This document shows positions 25,911-45,000 of a stretch of DNA of 45,000 bases, one piece after another (position 1 is the first letter of the stretch; every line of letters begins with the position of its first letter). Source of the DNA: Neocallimastix lanati (nom. inval.) (taxonomy: Eukaryota; Neocallimastigomycota; Neocallimastigomycetes; Neocallimastigales; Neocallimastigaceae). The notes beneath the pieces were generated by a model. It made no database searches. It had not been told where the DNA came from and was given only the letters and a program-made list of their open reading frames with translations. The DNA lies in NCBI GenBank assembly GCA_016946835.1, contig JACVTC010000019.1:1262501-1307500 (forward strand). Reading direction: 5' to 3'. A program made the position numbers and the translations under genes.

Positions 25911-27352
25911 TTATACTAATTTTGAAGATGTTACTATAGATGTAGAATTTGAAACCGCATTATAACGCTTTCTTGAATAAATTTTATCATTTTTTATTGG
26001 TTTTAATGGAGGATGAGGAATAATAGGATTTAATATGACTTTATTATTTGGTATGGATGGGGTTTTAGTAAATGGTAAATTTATTGATGGTACTAAAGAG
26101 GTTAAAGGTAATTTTAATGGTATATGAGATGGAGATGAATTTGGTAAACATTCTTTGGATGGCGACCTATGTAATGTAGGTGATGAAGGGATTCCTGAAA
26201 TAATTTCTGATTTTGAATGTTTATTCTTTAAGGCATTTTGATTATCAATATTCATTAACGATTCTGTTCGGATTAATTGTGATTCACTATTTACCATTGA
26301 CTTATGTTTATGACTTTTTTTATGTTTTATTTTTTTATTCACATTATCTTTATCTTTCACTTTATTTTTTATGTTTTTATTTTTATGAATTTTGGTGATA
26401 GATTTATCTCTATTGATATCAATTCTATTATTTTCATCATTAGTTATAATATATTGATCTTCTAAAGGTTTTGATTTAGTATTTAATTTTAGATCATCTG
26501 GTTTTGCTGTAAGCATTGCTTCTCTTTTCTTTGTAATTTCTTCACCTTTATAAATATTGATAAAATATATATATATATATATATATATATTTTATATGTA
26601 TTAATATTAATAAATAAGTAATTATTAAAGATTATTATCTAATGAAATAATTTTTTTTCTTTATTATAATAAACATATTATATTACTTTTATTAAATATT
26701 AAATTTATATTATATTCTTCTTTTTCTTTTTGAAAATTTTCCTATAATATATTAAAAAATATTAAATTAAATTTATACAAATTTTGATTGATAAAATGCA
26801 TAATTTTTAAAATTTTATATTAATAAGTATTTACAAATAATTCTTTAGAAGCTTCCTGAAATGCTTTTAATGATGGTAGTTCTTGATTTGAAAAATCTTC
26901 AATTCTAATACGAAAAAAATGAATTATTATTATAAATATTATAATTATATTTCATTATTATTATCAATTATTATAATTATAAATAATTTATAAAAATTTT
27001 TATTCTATTAATTTTTTAAATAAAAATAAATTATAATAATAAATTATAATATTAATATGTTAATTACTTTTCTCTATAAAGTTTTTCATTATCTAAAAGA
27101 TTGTGATATAAATCAATTTTTTTTAAAAGATAATTTTTTTCTTTCTTTAAATGAACCCTTTAATTTATTGATATATATATTATTTATAATTAAAATAATA
27201 TTAATAAATAATCTTTAATTAATTAAAAAAATTGTAAATATTTTCATAAAAAAAATATTATATATATATTTACCGTAATTCATTAACAATAGGATAAATA
27301 GAAAGAAAATTTATTTTTTGGTTAGAATCTGATTCTCTATTTTATTATTATA

Positions 27353-27451
<99 letters not shown>

Positions 27452-28757
27452 TATTATTATTATTATTATTATTATAAAATTGTTATTAAATATTTTGATT
27501 AAGAATTAGTTTATTTTATGTTATAATTATTATTTTATAAACTAAAAATTGATATTTGAATTATTTACTCTATATTTTCAGGTGATGGTATTATTTTATC
27601 TTTAAGTTTCTCTATGTATAAAATTTATAAATTAGTATATCCAATAAATAAATTCATTTATGATCCATATAGATATAATCTTAATTATAAAATATTTTAC
27701 CAATATAATTTCCTTGTTCTTGTATTTCGTTTTCTTGTAAAATATAATTAACTATAAATTATAATTTGATATAATATAATTCAAAAAGTTAATAATTGTA
27801 ATGACATCTATTATATTATTTTAATATACAAAGGGAAAATAAAACAAAATACCAATATTATTTGTTGATTCAGGTAATTTATTATCTTTAAGATTTGATT
27901 GTTGTACCTATTCGTTTTTTAGAAATTAGTATAAATTAATACAAAAAAATTTTTTTCTTTTTTCTTTTTTTTTTTTAAATTTTTATAATAATTTATTAAT
28001 TTTTTTTTTAATTATTATATATTATATAAAAGTTAATAATAAGGATTATCCATAATTACTTGTATTAAATTATTTATTAAATATTTAATTTTATCTTTTA
28101 ATATTGATATTTGAAAAGATGATCCATAAATAAGTTTATTAAAATCGTTAGATTCAGATTGCTTTTATTGTTTATTTCATTATTATATTATTATTGTTAA
28201 TATTGTTATTTGGAAATATCAAAAAAATTATTTAATATAAAGTAATTATTAACACTTTTATAGTTATTATTTATTAATTAAATATATATATATAATATGT
28301 ATAAAACCTTTTTATTTAAAACTCTTTCGGTCTCTTCTCTATAGTCACTGTGAATTTCCTTTAATAAGTTGCATTCATTATATAAATCCTATTTAATTAA
28401 TAAATGTAAAATATAGGCATTATTAAACTATATTTCTAATTCATAAATATATATGATTTACAAATATTATTTATATATATATTATTAAATTTATTTATTT
28501 TGAATTTTCATAATTTTATATTAAGATTATCAGTAAATATATATATATATTTTGATATTCTTTTTTTTTTTTTTTTTTTTTTTTTTGGTCATTTATTTAA
28601 ATTTTTAAAATATTATCTTTATATTAACCTCAATTTCACCAATTAGTTTAGGACCTAATATATTTTTTATTTCATCAATTTCTTGTGAAGGTATTATTTT
28701 AGTTATAATTAACCAAGGTGTATATTCAATATCATTTGCTAAAATATTAAAATTCAT
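25911..28757 (-). CDS. Coiled-coil protein, possible CCDC24 homologue
   Basis: Eleven exons, complement(join(25911..26545, 26687..26741, 26835..26904, 27069..27140, 27274..27336, 27569..27611, 27701..27733, 27853..27907, 28060..28161, 28308..28388, 28629..28757)), about 445 aa. It starts MNFNILANDIEYTPWLI, followed by a PSQEIDEIKNILG segment and amphipathic helices rich in Lys, Glu and Leu (about 30-105 and 165-235). From about 240 on it is a basic, Ser/Pro-rich low-complexity tail. The pattern T/L-W..I...P..EIDEIK.ILG at the start, then Leu-rich coiled coils, recalls CCDC24, a poorly studied animal protein linked to cilia. That comparison rests on memory, not a search. The exon at 27069 also reads well from an acceptor at 27158, with one extra A in a 7-A run, giving a better coiled coil. 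A one-base homopolymer difference or assembly error is therefore possible. The gene is well supported; the name is tentative. Confidence 0.7.
27354..27475. repeat. (ATT)n microsatellite in an intron of the coiled-coil gene
   Basis: About 40 copies with one or two interruptions near 27451. It reads AAT on the gene strand and lies between the 43-nt and 63-nt exons. Confidence 0.95.
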
Positions 28758-29181
28758 TTTTTTTTTTAATAACTATATAATACTCCTTTTTGATTAAAGA
28801 AACTAATTTTTACATTTTTCTTTATTTAATTGAAATATTTTTTATTGTATTAATTATTATATTTAAATAATTATTCAATATATTTTGACTGAAGTATAAA
28901 TGAAAAGAATTAAAAAAAATACAATTATCATTCCATTGAAATATTTAAAATATTAAATAATTATATATATAACTATTATATATAATAATATATTATTAGC
29001 ACTAATAATTATTTAGTTGTTTTTGAATAATTTGTCAATGAAAATAATTACTAAAAATAGCTATACTAAAAACATAAATAAAATAATAAAAAACTATATA
29101 AATTTTAAAAAATGCTTATTTTATATAATAAAAATTTATATTATATAAAGTTTAAAATTATAAAATAAATATTTTTTATCG

Positions 29182-29226
<45 letters not shown>

Positions 29227-29290
29227 TTATTTATAATTTAAGGATTAGAATATATTCATGAATATTACAAATATATATTGCTTTCCTTAT

Positions 29291-29342
<52 letters not shown>

Positions 29343-29514
29343 TTTAAATTTTAGAAACTTTAATATTATACTTCTTCCCTTTTTTTTTTTTTTTTTATAA
29401 AAAAATTTTATTACATATAAATTTTGGAAAATATATTTTACAAGGTGTCACAATTAACTTTATTTAATTATAAAATTTTTGATAAATTCATTAATAAAAG
29501 ATTATTTTAAATTC

Positions 29515-29690
29515 GTTTGTCATGACAATACACAGCTAAGGTGTAATAAGCCAACTATTTAGAAGTAAATACTGAGTCCCAAGAAAAATAAAACGGAATA
29601 GCTATACCTTTTGAATCTTTATTTAAAGGTTACACCTTCGGATGAGTATTGGGTAATTTCAACAATATAAGGTTGATCTATTCATTTTTA
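29515..29690. other. GC-richer patch of unknown origin
   Basis: About 175 bp with more G and C than its surroundings, containing AAGGTGTAA (about 29539-29547) and, about 80 bp on, its reverse complement TTACACCTT (about 29630-29638). No open frame or known motif is seen. It may be a transposon or RNA-gene relic, but I cannot fold it into a tRNA. Confidence 0.35.
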
Positions 29691-32032
29691 TGTCATATTA
29701 GAAAAAAATGCTTATTATTTTAAAAAAAAAAAAAAATAAATAAATAAAGATGATAAATTAATAGATTTAGTATGTAAATTATTATTAAAAAAATTAAATA
29801 ATAGATTTTTAATATATATCATTATCTTACTAATTAATTATTTAAATTTTTTAGTTTTAAAACATTACATAAACATGAGTTTTCTTTGAAATAGTAATAC
29901 TAAATAAATATAAATAAATAAATAAATAAATAAATATATATATATATATATCGATTTATTATTCCTCCTCAAACCTAATTATTTCAAAGAATATATTTTG
30001 GTTTGCATGTGTGAATTATATAATTTTTCTAATATTAATATTTATTTATATCTAATGAACAAAAACATAAAATGATAAATATATAATAGTAATAGTTATA
30101 AAATAGTAATAATAATAATTATAATAATTATATAATAATAATAGTAATACAAATAATAATAAGAATAATAATGATGTTAATTAAATTTATAATAGATAAA
30201 ATAAAAAAAATAAAAATATTATTACTATAAAAATATTAATTTCATATATTAATATTTCATATTTTTGTATGTTATACTTTTGGTATCTATTAACATTAAA
30301 AATAAATTTTAAAATTTTAATATCATTTTTGAATAAATAATTTTAAAATAGTATTTCTTATATTTTAATAAAACTTTTACTAATTCATATTGATTATTGG
30401 TATCTATTAATATTTAAAAATACAAGAATTATTCATTGATTATGTTAAGTTAATTTTAAGGGATAGGACTTTTATTAATTATTAATTATTAATAATTAAT
30501 ACAAATCCTTTTAAATTTTAATTAATATAATTTAATATAAATTTCCTATTAATAATAAGTAATCTAATATGTTTTAATATATTTTATGATTAATAATAAG
30601 TAATGTTATTTTATTATTTATATTATTTTTTTTTGATTAATTTCTTTTTGATTATATATATTAGTAATAATTTTTATATAATATTAAATAATGAATAAAT
30701 ATTTTATATATATATATATATATATTTTTATTTATCATATATTCATATAATATTCAAATAATAATTATTATTAATAAATATTAATAATTACTAGTAATAA
30801 TTTAATTATTTTTGATTATTATTAAAAAAAATAGTTGAAATATTTACTCTACGTATTGTAATTTAAAATTATAGTATTAAATTTAATATATGCTTTAGTT
30901 AAAAGATACAACCAAAATAGATTTAACTTCCTTTTATTACTTTAATTACAAAAAAAAAAAAGTCATAATTATGTAGTATTAAGATTAAAAAAATATGATA
31001 AGAAAATATAAGACCTAAATATCTTTTTCATTTTTTTCTTCTAAGTCATATTAATAAGAAAGAGAAAATTTTTAAAATAAAATATTAAATAGATATTATA
31101 ATAATTAGTTTTTACCTTTTTTTTTATTTTATATGTATTTTATTTTATTGTTTTTCAAGATTTAATATATTGTTTAAATCATGTTTATTTTTCTTTTTAA
31201 TTATAAAAATTTTTACTAATATTGTTTATTCTATATTAAAAAATAATAAATTAAATTAAATAAGTATATCATATAATAATAATAATAATAATAAAAAAAA
31301 AATTATATATTAAAATATATTAAATATTATTTATAAAATAAAATCTTATTGGTAATATTAATAATAATTAAAATTTTATAAAAATCAAGTAGAAATTTTC
31401 CAAAAAATAAAAAAAAAAACTTTAAATGTTAATCTTTTAGGTTTACAATTAATATAAAGTAATAAACTTAATATTTAAAAACAACAATAAATAATATTTA
31501 ATAATAAATATAAATAAAAATAAAATACTTTTCTATTTAGGATATTTTTACTTTTTATTTTTTTATTTTTTTTTCTATTTATTTATTTATTTCTTTGTTT
31601 GTTAAAATTAATTTTGATTGCGGAATATATAATAAAATAAATTATTATTTAATGAAGCAAATTTGAATATTTTAAAAATAATGGAAAATAATTTAAATTA
31701 AATAACATTATTTACTAATATAATTAAATTTAGAGATTAATTTATTTTTATAATATAAATTAATGAATATAATTAAAAAATAATTTGTCCTAATTTATGC
31801 TTTTGAACATAAAATAAAATAAAAATATTAGTTATCCTACTATTACTACTAATAATAATAATACATAAATAAAGATGTATTTAAAGAATATTTAATTTAT
31901 TTAATTTTTTTTACATTAAAAAAGGTTCAACTGTATACATTTTTTTTTTTTTAATAAAAATAAATGCAATACAATAATAAAACTAATAAAAAAAATTACA
32001 ATATTCAATTATCTTTTTATTAATAAAAATTG

Positions 32033-32228
<196 letters not shown>

Positions 32229-32366
32229 AAAAAAAAAAAAAACGAAATAATAAAAAATAATTTTAACAATTAACAAATTTTCAAATGTTTATTCAAATAA
32301 TAATTTTGAATATTTTAAAACTAATAAATAATAACAATATATATTAATATATATTTAACAAATATA

Positions 32367-32535
32367 AATAGTATTTTTCAAATAAAAATATTAATGAAAA
32401 GTAATTAAATTTAATAATTTTATTAATAATAATAAAAGTAAAAAAAAATATTAATAGTATTTTTCAAATAAAAATATTAATGAAAAGTAATTAAATTTAA
32501 CAATTTTATTAATAATAATAAAAGTAAAAAAAAAT
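32367..32535. repeat. Tandem duplication of 83 bp with 86-bp period
   Basis: 32367-32449 and 32453-32535 differ by a single T/C change. The duplication lies about 250 bp upstream of the DHHC gene start, so it is either in its promoter region or neutral. Confidence 0.92.
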
Positions 32536-32780
32536 AATTAACAAAATTCCTTATTAAATTACCAAGTAATTAAATAAGTATAAATAAAACTTATTTAATT
32601 AATCAACAATAATTTACTTATAGAAATATATCATAAAAATAATATTTATATTGTATTATTTTATATATGTAACAATTAGAATTAAAATAAAAGCAGTTTC
32701 TAAAAAGAATTATTTCAGTTAGAGCAATTTAAATTTAAAAAATTGAAAATTATTCTTAATTAATTATAGTTAAGAATAAA

Positions 32781-34608
<1,828 letters not shown>

Positions 34609-35190
34609 AAATAATGATTACGCATTTAATAGAAAAATTATATATAGAAATATTAATTGTTATTATCTATTTATTATTTTTTTTTTTTTGCTAAATTATT
34701 TTTGATAAAATAAACTAAAAATAAAATAAATTAAAAAAAAAAAAAAAAAAACAAAAAAAAAAAACAAAAATAAATAAATAAATAAATAAATAAATAAATG
34801 AATGAATAAATACAATTGAAAAATTAAATAAAATCATATTAAACATATAAAAGAAAAAAAGTAAATTGTTATGTGTATTTATATAATAAAATAAAATGAT
34901 AATTAAAATTTAGTAACAGTAAATAATTAGAATAATATTATAATAATAATAAATAGTAGTCATAAGTTATTAAAAAATATTAACTACTATATAAATTCTA
35001 ATTTATATAATAGTTAATATTTTTTAATATATTCAATTAATAATACAAAATTTTTTTATTTATCATTACTTTTAATAAATAATAATAGATAAATATTATA
35101 ATGTAATAAAGCTATGAATTCTATCTAATAAATTAAAATTTTGTAAAAAATGTAATTCCAAATTCCATTTAATTTAAAAATAAAAGAAGA

Positions 35191-35249
<59 letters not shown>

Positions 35250-35451
35250 TTAATGAAGTAATTTTTTTTTTATTATTATTTTTATATTTATTTAAATTAA
35301 ATCAGGAACAAAATCAGAAAAATAATATAATTAAAAAAAGCTGAAGAAGAAAATAGAAATATATAAATATATTATTAATTATTACTAATAAATTAATGAG
35401 AATTTTTTTTTTTCTTTATTTATTTATCTTTTATATTATTATTATTATTAT
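34609..35451. other. Intergenic region between convergent DHHC and MCM6 genes
   Basis: About 840 bp of A/T with TAAA repeats (about 34768-34800) and a TA tract followed by poly-T near 35195-35250. Both genes end here, so it contains two 3' UTRs. No gene is seen. Confidence 0.6.
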
Positions 35452-40591
<5,140 letters not shown>

Positions 40592-41726
40592 CTTTTATTA
40601 TATGTATTTATATATTTGAAAGTGAATTTGAAATTTAATAAAAAAGATTTTATTTATTTTATTATATTCTGAAATAATATGTTTTAATATATCTATTCAA
40701 ATTAATAAAGTCCGTTTTTTTTTTATTTTTTTTTTTATTTTTTTTTTTCTGGAAATGAAAAAAAAGAGAATAATAATTATTTAATAATGTAAATGAAAGT
40801 GAAATTTTTGATTTAAATAATTATTTTTTTTGAAATTCTAATTTTTTTTTTATCCTGGAGTAATGAAAAATTAATAATTGATTATTACTAAAAAAATGAA
40901 AACCGCATATATCTATATATCTATATAAATAAAATACAGAACTTTGTATAATTTAAATTTAATATAGTAATTCTTTTATAAAAAGGTTCTGATGTATTAC
41001 TATATTATTACAAGCTTTATAAGATAAATAAGAAGTTATATATTTTAATTAAATTATTGTATTACATCAAAAACTTTATAATATTAATAACTAAAAATCC
41101 AATCAATTTATATATTTTAGAACATATTTAAATTGATAATGTTAATATTAAATAAAATTTATTAATATTTATTAAAAATTTTTAATATATTATATTACAA
41201 AAAATATTTAACTTCATAAAAAAAAAAAAAAAAATACTTTTTATATCGTTTTAAGAAATTTCAAATTTCAAATCATTATGTTATATTATTTATATGTGTA
41301 TATAATATAAAATAATTATAGGTACATAAATTATTATATATTACAACAAGGAATAACTTTAAAAATTTAATATTAATTCAGTTATGAGGAAATAACAAAA
41401 TAGAAGTAAATTATTTAATAAATTAAAAAAAATATTAATATTTAATTATTCAAATAAAAAGTAAATAAAATATACTATCCTTTAAGATATTTCTCAATAT
41501 AATATAAAAATAGAATTTTTATATTATATATTAAGGGAAAAAACTTGTATAAATTATTATTATTTATAACAAATAAAATTTTAAATATTTAAAAAAAATT
41601 AAAATCAATAAAATAAACTTGAATATTATTAATAAAAATTATAAAAATTATTTTTTCAGTGTTATAATTATAATTATTATATTTGTATATGTATTTAATA
41701 TATTTTATATTAAAAAAATAGTACAA

Positions 41727-42049
41727 ATGAATGAAACCAAAACACAAAGTTTCGATAAGTAATCATATTTTAATGATATTATACAATATTATAACTTATT
41801 TATCAAATCCAAATATTCCTGGTGTAGAAAATGTTTTATCGCTATTACTGGTAACTTGCTAAAGTTCAATTAATGCTAGTTATTAATGCTGATGGAATTA
41901 TTATTGACAATGAATATCAAAATCCATGAATAAAATTTAATAGAAATTTTTACTATTTTATTTAATCGGAATTTTGAACGTAACTTACATTTTTTTTGAA
42001 GGTAAAAAAATATTAGCGTATAACATTATTTCTATATTAATTCTTTATA

Positions 42050-42081
<32 letters not shown>

Positions 42082-42124
42082 AAATATATTTGTTAGAAAT
42101 GATAGGAAATAGCATTTTTAGTAT

Positions 42125-42166
<42 letters not shown>

Positions 42167-42340
42167 ATTTAAAATCAAATATAAATAACGAAAATATAAT
42201 ATTAATATTTAATAAATATATCTTCATAATTATTTTTTTTAAAAAGAATTTGACAGCTTAATAAAGGAAAATGAAAAATTTCCAAAAAAGGTTAATTATA
42301 TTGAAAGAATTATAAATCATCTAAAACATAAAAATTAATA
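41727..42340 (+). pseudogene. Possible small gene or relic, unidentified
   Basis: A plus frame from the ATG at 41731 encodes MKPKHKVSISNHILMI, then LSNPNIPGVENVLSLLLVTC before a stop. A second frame resumes at about 41858 with KVQLMLVINADGIIIDNEYQNP and a stop. A third open piece at about 42251-42340 encodes DSLIKENEKFPKKVNYIERI and ends at TAA, after an AAAAAG acceptor-like site. Composition of all three is more gene-like than the surroundings. PGV..VL followed by INADGIIID is loosely like a roadblock/LC7 domain, but the frames do not join by any GT..AG intron I could find. It may be a pseudogene or chance. Confidence 0.25.
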
Positions 42341-42522
42341 AATTAAGCCTGTATCTAAATAGTATTTTGTTAAATATGAAGATAAATATAAATATAAATA
42401 TTAATATAATACTTATATGAGAATATTAAAAGTACTTATGATATTATATAAATGTTTTATATACATTATTTTAATCACTAATAGAATTATAAAATTAGTG
42501 AAATATTTTAGTAATAATTACA

Positions 42523-42523
<1 letters not shown>

Positions 42524-42566
<43 letters not shown>

Positions 42567-42694
42567 ATATAAATAAATAAATAAATATAAATAAATAAAT
42601 AAATATAAATAAATAAATAAATAAATATAAATAAATAAATAAATATATTAAATAAATAAATTAATAAATAAATATAAATAAATAAATAATTACA

Positions 42695-42726
<32 letters not shown>
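42524..42726. repeat. (AAAT)n-type repeat with periodic interruptions
   Basis: Tetranucleotide TAAA units broken at intervals by TATAAA, and by one 20-bp stretch (ATTACATTAAATAAATAAAT) that occurs at both ends of the tract (about 42518 and 42689), which suggests a larger-scale duplication. Confidence 0.85.
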
Positions 42727-43238
42727 CTTTTGTAGTTAATTAGAAATTTATAACATATATAAAAAAATTTTTTAAGTGCTATTTAATTATAAAATCATAT
42801 TATTTTTTATATTTTAATTAATATATATTATTAAAAATTTGATTCATTATTAATTTAATCAATTTAATCAAAATTTATTTAGTGGATGATTTATAAAATT
42901 AAACAAAAACATTTTTTTTTTTATTTTAATTTTTAATTTTTTTTATTTTTTTTTTTATTTTTATTTTTATTTTTTATTTTAATTGTATTTTAAAAAATAA
43001 ATTAATTTTATTAACACAATCCTTTGATAAACTATTAATATACATATATATATATATTTAGTTACTATTGCAATTAATGGAGATTTAAATTTATAGAGAG
43101 ATTTGATTTCCATACATTTTATTGAAATTAAATTTCTACTTTTATAAAAATAAATATATATTATAAATATAAATATTATATTTCTATTTTATTTCAAACA
43201 TTTATATATAATACAATAAATAAGTTAAAATTTGAAAA

Positions 43239-43598
43239 ATGTCATATATAGTATCAGCCCAAAAAGCAACTTCTGTTAATAAAGCGGTTTCAGGTCATTT
43301 TACAAGTTTGAATCAAATAAGCTTGATTATAAGGTTTGTGATACGTTTAGAAATTAATTTAAAAGATGATTTTAATAAATTAATAAATCAATATATTTAT
43401 GTAATGAAAAAAAAGTAAAATTTACTATTTAGAAATTTATAATGTTAATGAAAATGGATTAACACCTTTAATAACTTCAAGAGTATATGGACGAATTTCC
43501 TACATTCAATTAATGAAGAGAGTATGATAAACATTGAATATATATCTTTATCTAACCAACCAACCAACCAACCAACTAACTAACTATCTATCTATCTA

Positions 43599-43636
<38 letters not shown>

Positions 43637-44037
43637 TTTTAATTTAATAAACAAAATGTATCTATGTATTAATATTTAATTTCATTGAAATAAAGGAAAA
43701 TCAGACAGATTTATTATTTCTTATCACTGAATCAAATCAATATTGTATTCTTTCATACAATCCTGATAATGGTCATATTGTTACAGAATTTAGTGGAAAT
43801 TCAAATGATATATCTAAAAATGAATCAGAAAATGGTCAAATATATAGTATAGATCCAATGTTAAGAGTAATTGCTCTTCATTTGTATCAAGGACTTATTC
43901 AAATTCTTCCAGTTCAAAAAATGTTACAACAATATCGTAATAGTAATTTATTATCATTTAGAAAAGAAGATACCCAATCATTTAATTTAAAGTAATTTAT
44001 TTATTTATTTTTATTTTTATTATTATTATTTTTAATA

Positions 44038-44070
<33 letters not shown>

Positions 44071-44116
44071 AATAAAATTTCAAGAATTCGAAATTATCAT
44101 TAACTTCAGTAAATAT

Positions 44117-44161
<45 letters not shown>

Positions 44162-45000
44162 TATTGTATTTTTGTTTTTAAACAATAAATTTATTGAATA
44201 AAGAATAAAAGAATTAGATGTTCGTGATATAGGATTTTTATATAATTGCAGTAAACCAACACTTGCTATATTATCAAGAGAAAAAGAACATAGTTTTTTA
44301 TGTACATATGAAATATATGTTGATAAAAAAGAACTAGATGGACCAAAAAATAGTACCGAAGTTGAATATGGAGGAAAAATACTTATTACGCTTAAAAATC
44401 CAGTAGGTTCGTTTATAAAAAAATTCCAATATTAATATTTAAATTATTTGAGTTTTGGAGAACTTGATATAGAATTAATATTTTAGTTAATTGAAATATT
44501 AATAAAATATATTATATTATATCTTTTGATTGAACGTATTACTCTTGATTTTTTTTTAAAAAAAATAATAAAGGAGGCGTAATCATTATTGGAGAAAAGA
44601 CAATTACATTTTATGATAATAATTTGAGTAATCCATATACAATTCCAATTCAGGATGAAATAACAAAGTAATTTATATATATATATATATATATTAATAA
44701 TAATAATAATGATGATAAAATGATAAAAATAAAAATAACTAAGAATGAAATAAAATTTTATAATGTATTTATTTTATTTATTTATTTATTTATTTATTTA
44801 ATATTTAAATTAAAAAATTAATTAGTTATGGCCAAATAGGTGAAGATAATTTTAGATATCTTCTATCTGGTCCATTAGGAAAAATATTCTTATTAGTTCT
44901 TTTTGTAAAAAATAATAAATTTCTTGGAATGAAAGTAGAATACCTTGGAGATGTAAATCATTTTAATTTCTTATTATTTTTGTTGTTTAATTCTAATAAT
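43239..45000 (+). CDS. DDB1: DDB1, damaged-DNA-binding protein 1, N-terminal part
   Basis: Six exons, join(43239..43333, 43416..43521, 43696..43991, 44204..44406, 44574..44667, 44826..44952), giving 307 codons in phase. The gene continues beyond the window through the donor GTAAAT at 44953. DDB1 is the adaptor of CUL4 ubiquitin ligases and acts in nucleotide-excision repair. The start MSYIVSAQKATSVNKAVSGH matches the family opening (MSY.VVTAQKPTAVN). Then come LEIYNVNENGL, YGRISYIQL, DLLFLITESN, DIGFLY and NPVGGVIIIGEKTITFYDN, all in the order of the first beta-propeller. Related paralogues (SF3B3/RSE1, CPSF1) begin differently. Full-length DDB1 is about 1100-1200 aa, so roughly a quarter is present. 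Confidence 0.93.
43553..43602. repeat. Graded tetranucleotide repeat CCAA-CTAA-CTAT in DDB1 intron 2
   Basis: Consecutive blocks of CAAC, then CTAA, then CTAT units run into a TA tract and a T homopolymer. The stepwise change of the unit suggests point mutations that each spread by slippage. Confidence 0.9.

Larger units (their letters stand above)
40592..43238. other. Intergenic region between divergent MCM6 and DDB1
   Basis: A/T-rich DNA including two T tracts near 42058-42080 and 42126-42162, and a TAAA-type repeat. One doubtful coding relic is listed separately. The MCM6 promoter lies at the left edge and that of DDB1 at the right edge. Confidence 0.6.

Noticed and set aside
43334-43435. 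Reading DDB1 exon 1 straight through or with the acceptor at the TTTAG at 43430-43431
   Set aside because: Both options give a stop or the wrong phase; the acceptor at 43414-43415 restores LIISKIYYLEIYNV, which matches the family.

Overview
This is a nuclear window from a eukaryote with an extremely AT-rich genome. It has long A/T homopolymers, long (AAT)n tracts, and genes split by short introns that are almost pure A+T and use GT..AG borders. Gene content is fungal or opisthokont: an Erf2/ZDHHC9-type palmitoyltransferase, a TORC2 SIN1 subunit, an RRM-RGG-RRM protein, MCM6, DDB1 and a bacterial-type acyltransferase-3. This base composition, the intron-rich genes, the bacterial-like single-exon acyltransferase and a probable cilium-associated coiled-coil gene fit an anaerobic gut fungus (Neocallimastigomycota) best. 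A dictyostelid is the main alternative, but here the (AAT)n tracts lie in introns and intergenic DNA rather than encoding poly-Asn. The assignment is an inference.

Layout. 1-2026: intergenic, with one GC-richer relic and an inverted repeat. 2027-3310 (+): intronless acyltransferase-3. 4390-8011 (-): decayed Ty1/copia pol (GAG-pre-integrase, integrase, RT, RNase H). 8032-14218 (-): a cluster of at least six related poly(A)-tailed LINE-like fragments, several joined head-to-tail at their poly(A) tails. 14781-15823 (-): RRM-RGG-RRM protein, 3 exons, 282 aa. 15824-20446: gene-poor. 20447-23966 (-): SIN1, 9 exons, about 565 aa. 25911-28757 (-): coiled-coil protein, 11 exons, about 445 aa, resembling CCDC24. 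28758-32780: gene-poor, with a 63-copy (AAT)n tract and an 86-bp-period duplication. 32781-34608 (+): DHHC palmitoyltransferase, 3 exons, 463 aa. 35452-40591 (-): MCM6, 16 exons, 868 aa. 40592-43238: intergenic, with one doubtful relic. 43239-45000 (+): first six exons of DDB1, cut by the window end.

The cellular genes do not form a pathway cluster. They are independent housekeeping genes: DNA replication (MCM6), CUL4 ubiquitin ligase/DNA repair (DDB1), TORC2 signalling (SIN1), protein palmitoylation (DHHC), RNA binding (RRM-RGG-RRM), and possibly cilium biology. Splice models were built by hand. In every multi-exon gene the reading phases close exactly across all introns, which is strong internal support. 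The exceptions are noted: a weak acceptor in SIN1, and one exon border in the coiled-coil gene. I found no convincing new multi-gene system. The part most worth following up is the LINE cluster, with its tail-to-head architecture and a recurrent C-terminal module (CPxxCPCC followed by FLLGG).
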